A stretch of DNA of 8,574 nt from CAYHIN01 sp964356705 (lineage in GTDB: Bacteria; Patescibacteriota; Microgenomatia; CAZETR01; Amesbacteraceae), in the NCBI GenBank assembly GCA_964356705.1, contig CAYHIN010000033.1:1-8574 (forward strand). Reading direction: 5' to 3'. Made by a program: the position numbers and the translations under genes. Shown here piece by piece: positions 1 to 6,569 of this stretch. Numbering within the stretch: position 1 is the first letter of the stretch; each line of letters opens with the position of its first letter. The notes under the pieces were generated by a model. It searched no databases. It was not told the origin of the DNA and worked only from the letters and a program-made list of their open reading frames with translations.

Positions 1-147
1 GTAACCGAGGATCTCATCGCCGTCTACTTCGTCACCCGCGAGCCCATCTCCTGGCACGTTGTAGGCATCGTAGTCCTAGTGACCATCCCCTTTGCCATCA
101 TAGGCGAGCTCATAGTCGACCACCACGATCTGATTAAGACAAAATAA
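1..147 (+). CDS. C-terminal fragment of a membrane protein, function unknown
   Basis: The window opens inside a plus-strand reading frame (frame 1) that ends at TAA 145-147. It gives 48 residues with no start in view. The visible part has one clear membrane segment, roughly residues 18-40 (VVGIVVLVTIPFAIIGELIV), followed by a short charged tail (VDHHDLIKTK). The REPISWHVVG stretch just before the segment faintly resembles the last helix of EamA-type transporters, but this is too short to name a family. The C-rich codon use matches the other plus-strand genes, which supports real coding. It converges on the GH130 gene with only 9 bases between the two stops and no hairpin terminator in the gap. 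Confidence 0.6.
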   Translation, partial: VTEDLIAVYFVTREPISWHVVGIVVLVTIPFAIIGELIVDHHDLIKTK

Positions 148-156
148 GATTTTCCC

Positions 157-1074
157 TCACCATTTTTTCCACATTTCTTCCAGTGGTGCGTCTCGGACGA
201 TGGTGCATCGGTCTCCTACATTCAGAAATAATCTTAGGATAGATCCCATTACCACTCCCCCTGTATTGTATATAGCCAATCGTAACTCAGGATGAAGCTG
301 ATCCCATCCTTTAAAATCTTCTCCTCTAAATAGGGCATCAGGACAAACTCTCACTTGCCATCCCGCTCCATTCCTCTCCAAAAAACCCCTCCCAATACTA
401 TATGTGTAGTAGCAGCGCCCTGGATCATAAGTCATACCATGTACCACCATAGTCGCCCACGACCCATCTTCGCTCCAAATAGGTGGCATACCAGTCCCCA
501 TTCTGTGTTCCCCCCAGGCAGGTATAGCAACAAACGGTACTTCTCCTTCCACCTGGGCCAGACCACCCTGATGCCGCACCATGGTAAGTGCGTGAGCATC
601 TTCATTCCGCCTATACATAAACAGATCTCCCCCCACCGGGGTCGTATTCTTGCCCCGACCCAACCCTTCAAACACCTGCAAATCACATATAGTAATCCGA
701 TCTCCATCCTCCTCCAACCTTGCCATGGCCGGATACGCTCCGAAAGACTTCTCGCCCGCTGACCTTACCAGAGCAGTCAGCCCGCACACCAATACCCCAT
801 CAATCTCCACTACTCGTGGATCTTCCAATGGTATCTCCTCGTTCGCACTCCACACCACCGTCTCCCGATTAAATGGAAATCCATCGTCACAAATTTCTCC
901 CGCCACCAAGTTTCCCCAATCCGGCTCCCCTATTCCGGCTGGATTCACAACACATCGACCCATCAGTCTGGTTACATCGACACCCGCCTGCTTACTTCTC
1001 CACGCCGCCATGTTTATCCGCCCATTAAGACTATCCTCGACACCAACCATAGCGTATCTTACACCTAGTTCCAC
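157..1074 (-). CDS. GH130-type beta-mannoside phosphorylase/hydrolase
   Basis: 305 residues from GTG at 1074 to TGA at 157-159. Family features are visible in order: a first-blade-like segment (YAMVGVED..NGRINMAAW, about residues 7-25), VVNPAG (42-47), EDPRVVEIDG (84-93, the Asp of the EDPR motif being the expected catalytic acid in GH130), GTGMPPIWSEDG (about 193-204), VHG (211-213), a YTYSIG strand, and a final NTGGVV...VGDRCTIV..APLEE stretch like the usual GH130 C-terminus. The fold expected is a five-bladed beta-propeller. GH130 enzymes phosphorolyse or hydrolyse beta-1,2- or beta-1,4-mannosides; which substrate applies here cannot be read off. The protein is cytoplasmic, with no signal peptide. 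The N-terminus looks short for the family, which usually has residues before the first blade. The start is uncertain: GTG 1074 sits 9 bases below a TATAAT box (near-leaderless), while ATG 1050 would leave a leader carrying a weak AGGTG. It is glycine-rich (39 Gly, 15 Pro), unlike the plus-strand genes. Confidence 0.8.
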   Translation of the reverse strand: MELGVRYAMVGVEDSLNGRINMAAWRSKQAGVDVTRLMGRCVVNPAGIGEPDWGNLVAGEICDDGFPFNRETVVWSANEEIPLEDPRVVEIDGVLVCGLTALVRSAGEKSFGAYPAMARLEEDGDRITICDLQVFEGLGRGKNTTPVGGDLFMYRRNEDAHALTMVRHQGGLAQVEGEVPFVAIPAWGEHRMGTGMPPIWSEDGSWATMVVHGMTYDPGRCYYTYSIGRGFLERNGAGWQVRVCPDALFRGEDFKGWDQLHPELRLAIYNTGGVVMGSILRLFLNVGDRCTIVRDAPLEEMWKKW

Positions 1075-1083
1075 CCCTGCAAA

Positions 1084-1089
1084 ATTATA
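1084..1089 (-). promoter_or_regulatory. -10 box of the GH130 promoter
   Basis: The minus strand reads TATAAT here, a perfect -10 consensus, ending 9 bases before GTG 1074. Transcription would start near 1077, giving a leader of only a few bases. No good -35 hexamer is seen at 16-18 bases upstream. The box forms one arm of an inverted repeat with the plus-strand -10 at 1097-1102. Confidence 0.5.
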
Positions 1090-1093
1090 GTAA

Positions 1094-1102
1094 TGCTACA
1101 AT
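1094..1102 (+). promoter_or_regulatory. Extended -10 promoter facing the SET gene
   Basis: The plus strand reads TGCTACAAT, an extended -10 (TGn plus TACAAT). It lies 6 bases before ATG 1109, the start of a possible leader peptide. It faces the minus-strand TATAAT at 1084-1089, so the GH130 and SET transcription units would diverge from this point. No clear -35 is present, which is tolerated for extended -10 promoters. Inferred from sequence only. Confidence 0.4.
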
Positions 1103-1108
1103 TTATTT

Positions 1109-1198
1109 ATGTCCCTTATTCTGGTCGGTCTCTATTTTCCTTACTTCTCCTCGGCCACAACCCTCGTCTTCAGGCTAGTTCACAACCACAGGCCATGA
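1109..1198 (+). CDS. Putative 29-residue leader peptide or small hydrophobic protein
   Basis: ATG 1109 opens a 29-codon frame that ends at TGA 1196-1198. The peptide starts MSLILVGLYFPYFSSATTLV and ends FRLVHNHRP: a hydrophobic stretch with a basic tail. Two things make it more than a random small frame. An extended -10 box ends 6 bases before its ATG, as expected for a leaderless start. Its TGA also overlaps ATG 1195 of the SET gene as ATGA, a common arrangement for translational coupling. It has no recognisable homology, and chance cannot be excluded for a frame this short. The alternative is that this stretch is the untranslated leader of the SET gene, or that the SET gene starts at ATG 1093 and covers it. 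Confidence 0.3.
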   Translation: MSLILVGLYFPYFSSATTLVFRLVHNHRP

Positions 1199-1587
1199 AC
1201 TTCACCGTCGGCATCTCCCCCACGCTCGGCATCCGCGGCATCATAGCCACTTACGGCTTCAAAACCGGTGATATCGTGGAAAAATGCCCAGTTATTCTCA
1301 TCCCCAAATCAGAATGGCCAGCTCTCATGAATACCGTTCTCAAAAAATATTATTACGAGTGGACCTCCACCCACCACGCCATAGTCCTAGGCTACGGCAG
1401 CCTCATCAATCACTCATATACCCCAAACGCCAAATACGTCTTTGATTTCAAAAACAAGTTTTTAGTCTACAAAGCTATCATACCCATCCAAACAGGATCA
1501 GAAATAACAGTCAACTACAACTGGGATCCCACATCAAAAACTCCCGTCGATTCTTTCTTAGTAGATTTTAATCAACACCATATATAA
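1195..1587 (+). CDS. Small SET-domain protein-lysine methyltransferase
   Basis: A compact SET domain of 130 residues from ATG 1195 to TAA 1585-1587. Visible motifs, numbered from ATG 1195: GIRGIIA (12-18) near the start, then FKTGDIVEKCPV; GYGSLINHSYTPNA (67-79) containing the NHS..PN motif of the S-adenosylmethionine pocket; and YKAI...TGSEITVNYN (92-109) with the conserved late Tyr. Together NHS and the ITVNY strand form the SET pseudoknot. SET enzymes methylate lysines on proteins; the target here is unknown, with ribosomal or translation proteins being the usual guess in bacteria. There is no post-SET cysteine cluster. The same frame opens at ATG 1093, adding 34 residues that match nothing in the family. 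I prefer 1195 because the domain starts right after it and a short upstream frame ends over it (ATGA). The NAGPA gene follows after 8 bases. Confidence 0.8.
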   Translation: MNFTVGISPTLGIRGIIATYGFKTGDIVEKCPVILIPKSEWPALMNTVLKKYYYEWTSTHHAIVLGYGSLINHSYTPNAKYVFDFKNKFLVYKAIIPIQTGSEITVNYNWDPTSKTPVDSFLVDFNQHHI

Positions 1588-1588
1588 T
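1583..1588 (+). promoter_or_regulatory. -10 box before the NAGPA gene, leaderless type
   Basis: TATAAT lies on the plus strand exactly 7 bases before GTG 1596, and the SET stop codon (TAA 1585-1587) is embedded in it. The start codon has no Shine-Dalgarno sequence. Transcription would begin at or next to the start codon. The same TATATAAT-N7-start layout occurs before glgA. No -35 hexamer is evident. Confidence 0.5.
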
Positions 1589-1595
1589 ATATTCT

Positions 1596-2764
1596 GTGAA
1601 TCTGCCCAAGTTTCATATCCATCTCCTCCCCGCCATTCCCATCCTTATTCTCACCTTCTTTGTGTATGACTTCTACACCAAGGTCCAGTCGGAAAAATCC
1701 CAAAACCAGACGCTAACCGAGACTATTGCTTCCCAATCAGCTCTTGCAGCTCTCCTCCAAGGGGAAATCACAACTCTCGAATCAGAAGACCAAAGGGCCA
1801 AAAACAAAGAGCTGTCAGACACTATCAATCAGATTAAGTCTACTTATAAAAGATCTATCACGGCCTATGACGACTTATTAGACTTAAAAGTCCTTTCGAA
1901 GAACACCTCTAAAAATACTCTCAAGTTCGATAACGCATATGCCGAAATCGTGGATTTGCTCACCAAAGAAAACTACTCTTCAGCCAGTGCCAAGATCGAT
2001 ACTCTCACAAAAGACATCGCCACCGAAAAAGGCAAGGTCACAGCCGCCATCGCTCCCGTAGTTGCCAATGCTCCAGCCAACAACACTCCCCCAGGCTCAG
2101 GATACAGCCGCCAGACTGTGTCATCTGACGCAGGCAACTTTGTCGTCAGTATCGTTTCGGCAGATCTAGGTAGTACCAAAGTCATTGTGGACACCGCCTC
2201 GGACGGCTCATGTAGCAACAACTGCCCAGTTCTTCCTCTTGCCACTTATGTCTCCCGCAGTGGCGCGTTTGCCGGCATCAACGGCTCATATTTTTGTCCC
2301 TCTACCTATCCCGATTGTGCTAGCAAGACCAATTCTTTTGATTTGCTGGTCATGAACAAAAACAAAGTCTATTTCAACTCTGATAACAATGTATACAGCA
2401 GTAACCCCGGCGTCATCTTTGGCAGTGGCTACATTCGCTTTGTCAGTACCGTCTCCCAGTGGGGCCGCGACACTGGTATCGACGGCATGCTATCCAACTA
2501 TCCTCTCTTGGTCTTCAATAGTAGTGTCAACTTTGGCGGCAATTCAGATCCAAAACAGGGTTCAAAAGGCAATCGCAGTTTTGTGAGTAACAAGGGCAAT
2601 ACGGTCTATATTGGCGTCGTCCACTCTGCGACCACTGCCGAAGCAGCCAGAGTCCTCAAGGCTATGGGTATGGAAAATGCCCTCAACCTCGACGACGGCG
2701 GCTCCACCGCCCTCTACAGTGGCGGCTACAAGCTCGGCCCCGGAAGAGATCTCCCCAACGCCAT
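1596..2764 (+). CDS. Membrane-anchored phosphodiester glycosidase (NAGPA domain), cut by assembly gap
   Basis: At least 389 residues from GTG 1596 until the N-run begins at 2765. Order of parts: one N-terminal membrane segment (about 9-24, LPAIPILILTFFVYDFY); a long hydrophilic, Ala/Lys/Glu/Ser/Thr-rich region likely to form coiled coil or helical bundle (about 30-150); a Pro/Asn/Gly linker (155-170); and a NAGPA-type domain (about 175 to the gap). The domain shows GINGSYF (227-233), SNYPLLV (300-306), NRSFV (326-330), VVHS (341-344), NALNLDDGGSTALYSGG (361-377) and GPGRDLPNA (381-389). This family cleaves sugar-phosphodiester links (human uncovering enzyme) and in bacteria acts on envelope glycans. 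The anchor predicts a position on the outer face of the cell membrane. Cysteines 206, 210, 234 and 241 could form disulfides. The codon after Ala389 is ATN, so Ile or Met; GPGR.LPNAI is close to the usual domain end, so the true stop is probably within the gap. The frame that continues past the gap should not be joined to this gene. Confidence 0.8.
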
Positions 2765-2864
2765 NNNNNNNNNNNNNNNNNNNNNNNNNNNNNNNNNNNN
2801 NNNNNNNNNNNNNNNNNNNNNNNNNNNNNNNNNNNNNNNNNNNNNNNNNNNNNNNNNNNNNNNN
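2765..2864. other. Assembly gap of 100 N
   Basis: Exactly 100 unknown bases, the usual placeholder used by scaffolding tools, so true length and reading frame across it are unknown. It hides the end of the NAGPA gene, the intergenic region and any promoter of the methyltransferase gene. Two apparent long frames spanning it (1596-2999 and 2611-3666) are joins across unknown sequence. Confidence 0.95.
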
Positions 2865-2901
2865 CCAGATATGGTCACTGTTATCACCACCGTCCGCCGC
2901 T

Positions 2902-3666
2902 ATGCAGTATCGCAGGCGTTGGACGCACTCACAGAACTTTCTTCACGATCGGGAGCTAGTCAGCAAGCTCGTCCGAGGTTCTTCTCTTGCCCCAAGTGAC
3001 TCCGTCCTCGAGATTGGCCCTGGCCGTGGCATCATCACCCACGAACTACTCAAGATCGCAGGCCACGTCACCGCAATAGAGATCGATCCCAGCTTAAGGA
3101 TCCCTTCTCGCCCCAAGTTGACTCTCATCCACCAAGATTTCCTTCAGTTTACTCTGCCCCAAAAGCCCTACAAAGTCTTTTCCAATATTCCTTTCAATAT
3201 CACAGGCGAGATCATAAAAAAGCTTTTTCTCTCTCCCAACCCTCCCACCGACTCTTATCTAGTTATTCAAAACGAGGCCGCAGCCAAGTTTACGACCTCT
3301 CCACATCACAACTCCATGCTTGCCATCCTCTTTTACCCCCTATTTTCTCTCAAGATCATTCATCATTTCTCCCCAACCGATTTCCATCCCAGACCTCAGA
3401 TCAGAAGTTGCTTACTTCGTATTCACAAGCTTAAGACCCCTCTTATCCCAATCCCGCTCATTCCCAAATACCGCGACTTCATAGTCTGGAACTTTGTCCA
3501 CAATCCCTTGGCAAAATTCACCCCTCCCCAAGTTTGGATAAAACTCTTTGCAAAAAGACGAGAAAGTTATCCCGGCTCATATTCCACCTGGCTATCTTCC
3601 GAAAGACAGTTACAAAAAATCCACCGCACCCGAATAGACAAAAGTTGGAAAAGATTTAGGTCGTAG
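2902..3666 (+). CDS. Erm-like rRNA adenine N6-dimethyltransferase (KsgA/Erm family)
   Basis: 254 residues from ATG 2902 to TAG 3664-3666. It is a Rossmann-fold S-adenosylmethionine-dependent enzyme that dimethylates an rRNA adenine. Motifs: HSQNFL (9-14); motif I LEIGPGRG (36-43); AIEID (58-62); LIHQDFLQF (75-83) with the Asp contacting the adenosyl group; catalytic SNIPFNIT (94-101); and FHPRPQIRS (151-159). KsgA (16S A1518/A1519) normally has NLPYN, whereas Erm (23S A2058) has NIPY/F and FHPKP near the end, so details and length (about 245 in Erm, about 270 in KsgA) favour the Erm branch. This is a from-memory comparison, not an alignment. The start is chosen because SQNFL normally lies within about 15 residues of the N-terminus; no Shine-Dalgarno sequence is visible. 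The protein is proline-rich (24 Pro, 7 Gly), following the C-rich strand. Its last 11 bases overlap the convergent glgP gene. Confidence 0.8.
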   Translation: MQYRRRWTHSQNFLHDRELVSKLVRGSSLAPSDSVLEIGPGRGIITHELLKIAGHVTAIEIDPSLRIPSRPKLTLIHQDFLQFTLPQKPYKVFSNIPFNITGEIIKKLFLSPNPPTDSYLVIQNEAAAKFTTSPHHNSMLAILFYPLFSLKIIHHFSPTDFHPRPQIRSCLLRIHKLKTPLIPIPLIPKYRDFIVWNFVHNPLAKFTPPQVWIKLFAKRRESYPGSYSTWLSSERQLQKIHRTRIDKSWKRFRS

Positions 3667-5233
3667 TCTTCGGCAAATACAGCTTATACAGATAATCCTT
3701 CACCATTCTGGTGGCGGAAAACTGATTTAGAGTCATTTGACGTGCGTTACCCATCAGAGTCTTCCATTCTTCTCTTTGGTCATAATACAAAGGCGCGATA
3801 TCCCGCTCCAGGACAGAGAGTAGATCTTGTCCTACATTATCAGAGTTGACGAGCCACCCTACTTTGTACATTTCCACTTCCGCCACCCAGCCGTCCAGAG
3901 TCGAGCACGGCAAATTACCATTGAGAGCGGCTTTCATCCCACTTGTTCCACAAGCTTCAAAACCCACAATGGGCGTATTCAGCCACACATCACACCCCGC
4001 AGTCAGAAGCTTGCCCATCTCAAAGTTATACCCCGGCAGATACACGACCAATCCATTCAACTTTGTCTTTATCATCTCTTTCAATCTATCTATCATCACT
4101 CGTCCCGCCTCATCACTCTCATGCGGCTCACCTGCCATTACCACTCGCACCGGCCTGTCTGCACTGCTTGCCATTGTCACAAATCTCTCCAAGTCTTCAA
4201 AGAGTGCCAACGGTCTTTTGTACTCCACAAATCGTCTGGCCCACCCCAAAAGTAGCGTATCAGGACTCCATTTAGCCCCAGCTTGGTCGACTATATGGTC
4301 CAACAATCTCTGCTTGTTTCTTTGATGCGCTTCCCACAGATTTTCCCCTTTCACCTGGTCCCAAGTCGGGATGTGAATACCATTGGTCACGGTCTCCATA
4401 GGATGGCCCTTCCATACTTCTAGAGCTTTTTGAGCATGAAGTTTACTCACTGCATTCACCCGCTCACACATCCGCAGCGATAGCATCGTCATCGAAAAAA
4501 TACTGGTCTCTTGCACTTGTCCCAGTTTGACAATATCAGATACAGGCAACCCCGCCTCTGTCGCATATCCGGCTAACATTAACGATACCAGATCGTCACT
4601 ATATATCTCTTGTCCAGCCGCCACTAACGTATGGTTAGAAAACACTACCCCCTGTCGCACCCGCTTGACGGCCTCCTCAAAACCGATTTTTTTCTCGACC
4701 ATCTCATGCCGAACCAGCTCCAAAGTCAAAAGTGCCGAATGGCCTTCGTTCAAGTGATACATCATAGGATGGATCCCCATCGCCTCCAGTGCTCTTAGTC
4801 CCCCAATACCCAAAATAATTTCTTGTTTAAATCGCACTTCCTTATCGGAAACGTACAGTTTGTGAGTAACCATTCGATCTGTTGGTATATTTTCTCCGAC
4901 ATCACTGTCCAAAAGATAAACCGGCACGTTTCCGATCACCACTCTCATGATCTGACACCATACCTGTCTATCCTGAATCGGAACTGTTATCAAAAGTCTA
5001 CTTCCACCCGCGTCTTTTACCACGTCGGGGCGATAATAGTTTTGATCTCGATAATATATCCCCACTCCCACTACATTCAGCCCCTGATCATTCACTTCTC
5101 TTATGTAGTCACCAGCGAGTATGCCCAATCCTCCGGCATAAATTGGCAGATTCGAATCCAATGCATACTCAGCACAAAAGTATGCGACTGGTCTTTCCGA
5201 ATCACTACTGGTTGATGGCGATATCGAGGTCAT
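3656..5233 (-). CDS. glgP: Short alpha-glucan phosphorylase (GT35)
   Basis: 525 residues, ATG 5233 to TAA 3656-3658. The enzyme releases glucose-1-phosphate from alpha-1,4-glucan ends using phosphate and pyridoxal phosphate. Visible motifs: AYFCAEYALDSNLPIYAGGLG (17-37), LNEGHSALL (161-169), NGIHIPTW (284-291), WARRFVEYKRPLAL (331-344, phosphate-binding Arg/Lys), GYNFEMGKLLTAGCDVWLNT (401-420), and EACGTSGMKAALNG (426-439), whose Lys434 should carry the pyridoxal phosphate. At about 525 residues it is much shorter than E. coli-type phosphorylase (about 800) and lacks the N-terminal allosteric region and the DUF3417 domain of longer bacterial forms, so it is probably not allosterically controlled in the classical way. 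It is third in the glycogen operon, and its start overlaps the end of the GH57 gene by 29 bases, which suggests translational coupling. Only a weak GAG lies upstream. It converges with the methyltransferase gene, overlapping by 11 bases. Confidence 0.92.
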   Translation of the reverse strand: MTSISPSTSSDSERPVAYFCAEYALDSNLPIYAGGLGILAGDYIREVNDQGLNVVGVGIYYRDQNYYRPDVVKDAGGSRLLITVPIQDRQVWCQIMRVVIGNVPVYLLDSDVGENIPTDRMVTHKLYVSDKEVRFKQEIILGIGGLRALEAMGIHPMMYHLNEGHSALLTLELVRHEMVEKKIGFEEAVKRVRQGVVFSNHTLVAAGQEIYSDDLVSLMLAGYATEAGLPVSDIVKLGQVQETSIFSMTMLSLRMCERVNAVSKLHAQKALEVWKGHPMETVTNGIHIPTWDQVKGENLWEAHQRNKQRLLDHIVDQAGAKWSPDTLLLGWARRFVEYKRPLALFEDLERFVTMASSADRPVRVVMAGEPHESDEAGRVMIDRLKEMIKTKLNGLVVYLPGYNFEMGKLLTAGCDVWLNTPIVGFEACGTSGMKAALNGNLPCSTLDGWVAEVEMYKVGWLVNSDNVGQDLLSVLERDIAPLYYDQREEWKTLMGNARQMTLNQFSATRMVKDYLYKLYLPKTTT

Positions 5234-6569
5234 GGTTTCTCGTATTATTGTCCCTATCGCCCGTCAATTCAATAATGCGTTTTTTTAGCTGCTCGGCTCT
5301 GGCGTATTCTTCATCAGCGGCCGCGCCTTTCATCTGTTTTCTCAAAGTCGCGATCATCTGATCATATTCTATTTTGGACACAAATGGCCTATCCACATCC
5401 ATCATTTCCTTTATCTCCTCGTCTTCCCGGCGAGACAAGTCTGCCACTTTCCCGCTCCTCTGCCACTCAAACCCGGTCGTAATAATTTTCAGGTATAGTG
5501 CTTCCGCGTGATTTCGGTCATCGGTTGTCGCGTTTTTAAATTGCCTGATCGCCCCCATTAGCTCATACGCCCCCCGCTCGATCATCTCGAGACTCCACCA
5601 AGGCTTTGCCGACGCCCACCAAAACTGGTCGGAGTGGATCGCCACATCAAAATGCTTTTTCTCGGCATCTTCCTCCAGAGCAGACAGTCTCATAGCCAGA
5701 TTTGCGAGTTCCCACTGCGCCACATGGATCTCATTTCCCGGATCATCCCATCTCGAAAACGGCGTATTGCGAGCCAGATCCTGCGGCATGAGAGCCCAAG
5801 TAGAGGCTCTTGGTATCACAGTCTGCCTTTTGGAAAACTTGTCATACAGTTCGCTCATGCACACCGTCGGCAGCTCAGAATTTCTATACATCTCCAGTAG
5901 CAGCTCCTCCAGACCTAGTCTATGATGCCCAAATGTCTCTCCATCCATAGCCGTCAGTAGATATTCATCTTTCTTTACTTCTTCTCCCAGCTGGGAGGTT
6001 ACTCCAGCCGCCGTCCCCAGTTGGGCAGACAATATCCTAAAGCTCATCCCCCGCTCGCGAAAAAATACGCCCAGTCCAGACTCCGTCTGAAATATAGTAT
6101 CCCGAGAAAGCTGGGTCGGATTTGCCATCTCATCCAGGATTATCCATTTGTAACCCATCTCGGCCACTACCTCGCCCACTTTTGCGTCATAGCCCATTTC
6201 CGGCGGGAAAAAGCCTTTCGGGCGATAGCTTTCCCCGAAATATTTTCTATTCGTCTCTTCGTTCAGGTTTATCTGTCGCCTGATCTCGTCTTTGGTGATC
6301 TTTGGCAGTAACGGATGATATTTAGCGGACGCCGTCAACTCTATTTGACCTCGTTCCAGCAGGTATTTGATGTCCGAGATCAGATTTGTGTGCCCATACT
6401 TCGCCAGCATCTCAGTCAATACTGCATTGATGTTTAGAGTCAGCTTTGCCGTAGGATTGGCTTTTACTCCGGCAATTATTTTTTCATAGCTTTCCTTCGT
6501 CACCCGATCCGCCATCTCCCGCGTCTGTGTCGGGGGCTGGTAGATATGCAAAAAGTTAGCCCAGACCAT
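5205..6569 (-). CDS. GH57 family alpha-glucan-active enzyme with UVR-like C-terminal tail
   Basis: 454 residues, ATG 6569 to TAG 5205-5207. GH57 motifs in order: HIYQPP (8-13, the family's HQP motif), KYHPLLP (83-89), GFFPPEMGYD (119-128, Glu124 as likely nucleophile), MDGETFGHH (208-216, Asp209 as likely acid/base) and SDQFWWASAKPWW (313-325). GH57 includes alpha-amylases, 4-alpha-glucanotransferases, amylopullulanases and glycogen branching enzymes; the sequence alone does not settle which. Between glycogen synthase and phosphorylase it most likely reshapes glycogen, and it may stand in for the missing glgB or glgX. Residues 401-435 (YDQMIATLRKQMKGAAADEE, then YARAEQLKKRIIEL) look like a UVR helical hairpin, unexpected in a glycosidase. 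Its start overlaps glgA by 14 bases, with GGGAG 4 bases upstream (6574-6578). No signal peptide, so it is cytoplasmic. Confidence 0.88.
   Translation of the reverse strand: MVWANFLHIYQPPTQTREMADRVTKESYEKIIAGVKANPTAKLTLNINAVLTEMLAKYGHTNLISDIKYLLERGQIELTASAKYHPLLPKITKDEIRRQINLNEETNRKYFGESYRPKGFFPPEMGYDAKVGEVVAEMGYKWIILDEMANPTQLSRDTIFQTESGLGVFFRERGMSFRILSAQLGTAAGVTSQLGEEVKKDEYLLTAMDGETFGHHRLGLEELLLEMYRNSELPTVCMSELYDKFSKRQTVIPRASTWALMPQDLARNTPFSRWDDPGNEIHVAQWELANLAMRLSALEEDAEKKHFDVAIHSDQFWWASAKPWWSLEMIERGAYELMGAIRQFKNATTDDRNHAEALYLKIITTGFEWQRSGKVADLSRREDEEIKEMMDVDRPFVSKIEYDQMIATLRKQMKGAAADEEYARAEQLKKRIIELTGDRDNNTRNHDLDIAINQ

Larger units (their letters stand above)
1084..1102. repeat. Inverted repeat made of two facing -10 boxes
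   Basis: ATTATAG, then TAATG, then CTACAAT: the arms match at 6 of 7 positions around a 5-base centre. Each arm contains the -10 element of one of two divergent promoters. The symmetry may simply follow from two facing -10 boxes, or it may be a binding site for a dimeric regulator that would block both promoters at once. Confidence 0.4.

Noticed and set aside
1..147. EamA-type transporter assignment for the left fragment
   Set aside because: Only one helix is visible; resemblance to the last EamA helix is too weak.
157..159. UGA recoding (code 25) as in Gracilibacteria
   Set aside because: The UGA ends GH130 right after the expected C-terminus, and the conserved genes contain no in-frame UGA.
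355..762. Plus-strand reading frames opposite GH130 (355-762, 650-1090) and opposite the glycogen genes
   Set aside because: They are shadows on the C-rich strand of well-supported minus-strand genes and show no family motifs.
1093..1194. N-terminal extension of the SET protein from ATG 1093, possibly a signal peptide
   Set aside because: The 34 residues match no SET family feature, the hydrophobic run is short, and the SET domain starts right after ATG 1195. I kept it only as an alternative start.
2865..2999. Continuation of the NAGPA frame after the gap (PDMVTVITTV and onward)
   Set aside because: It overlaps the conserved start of the methyltransferase in another frame, and the gap length is arbitrary.
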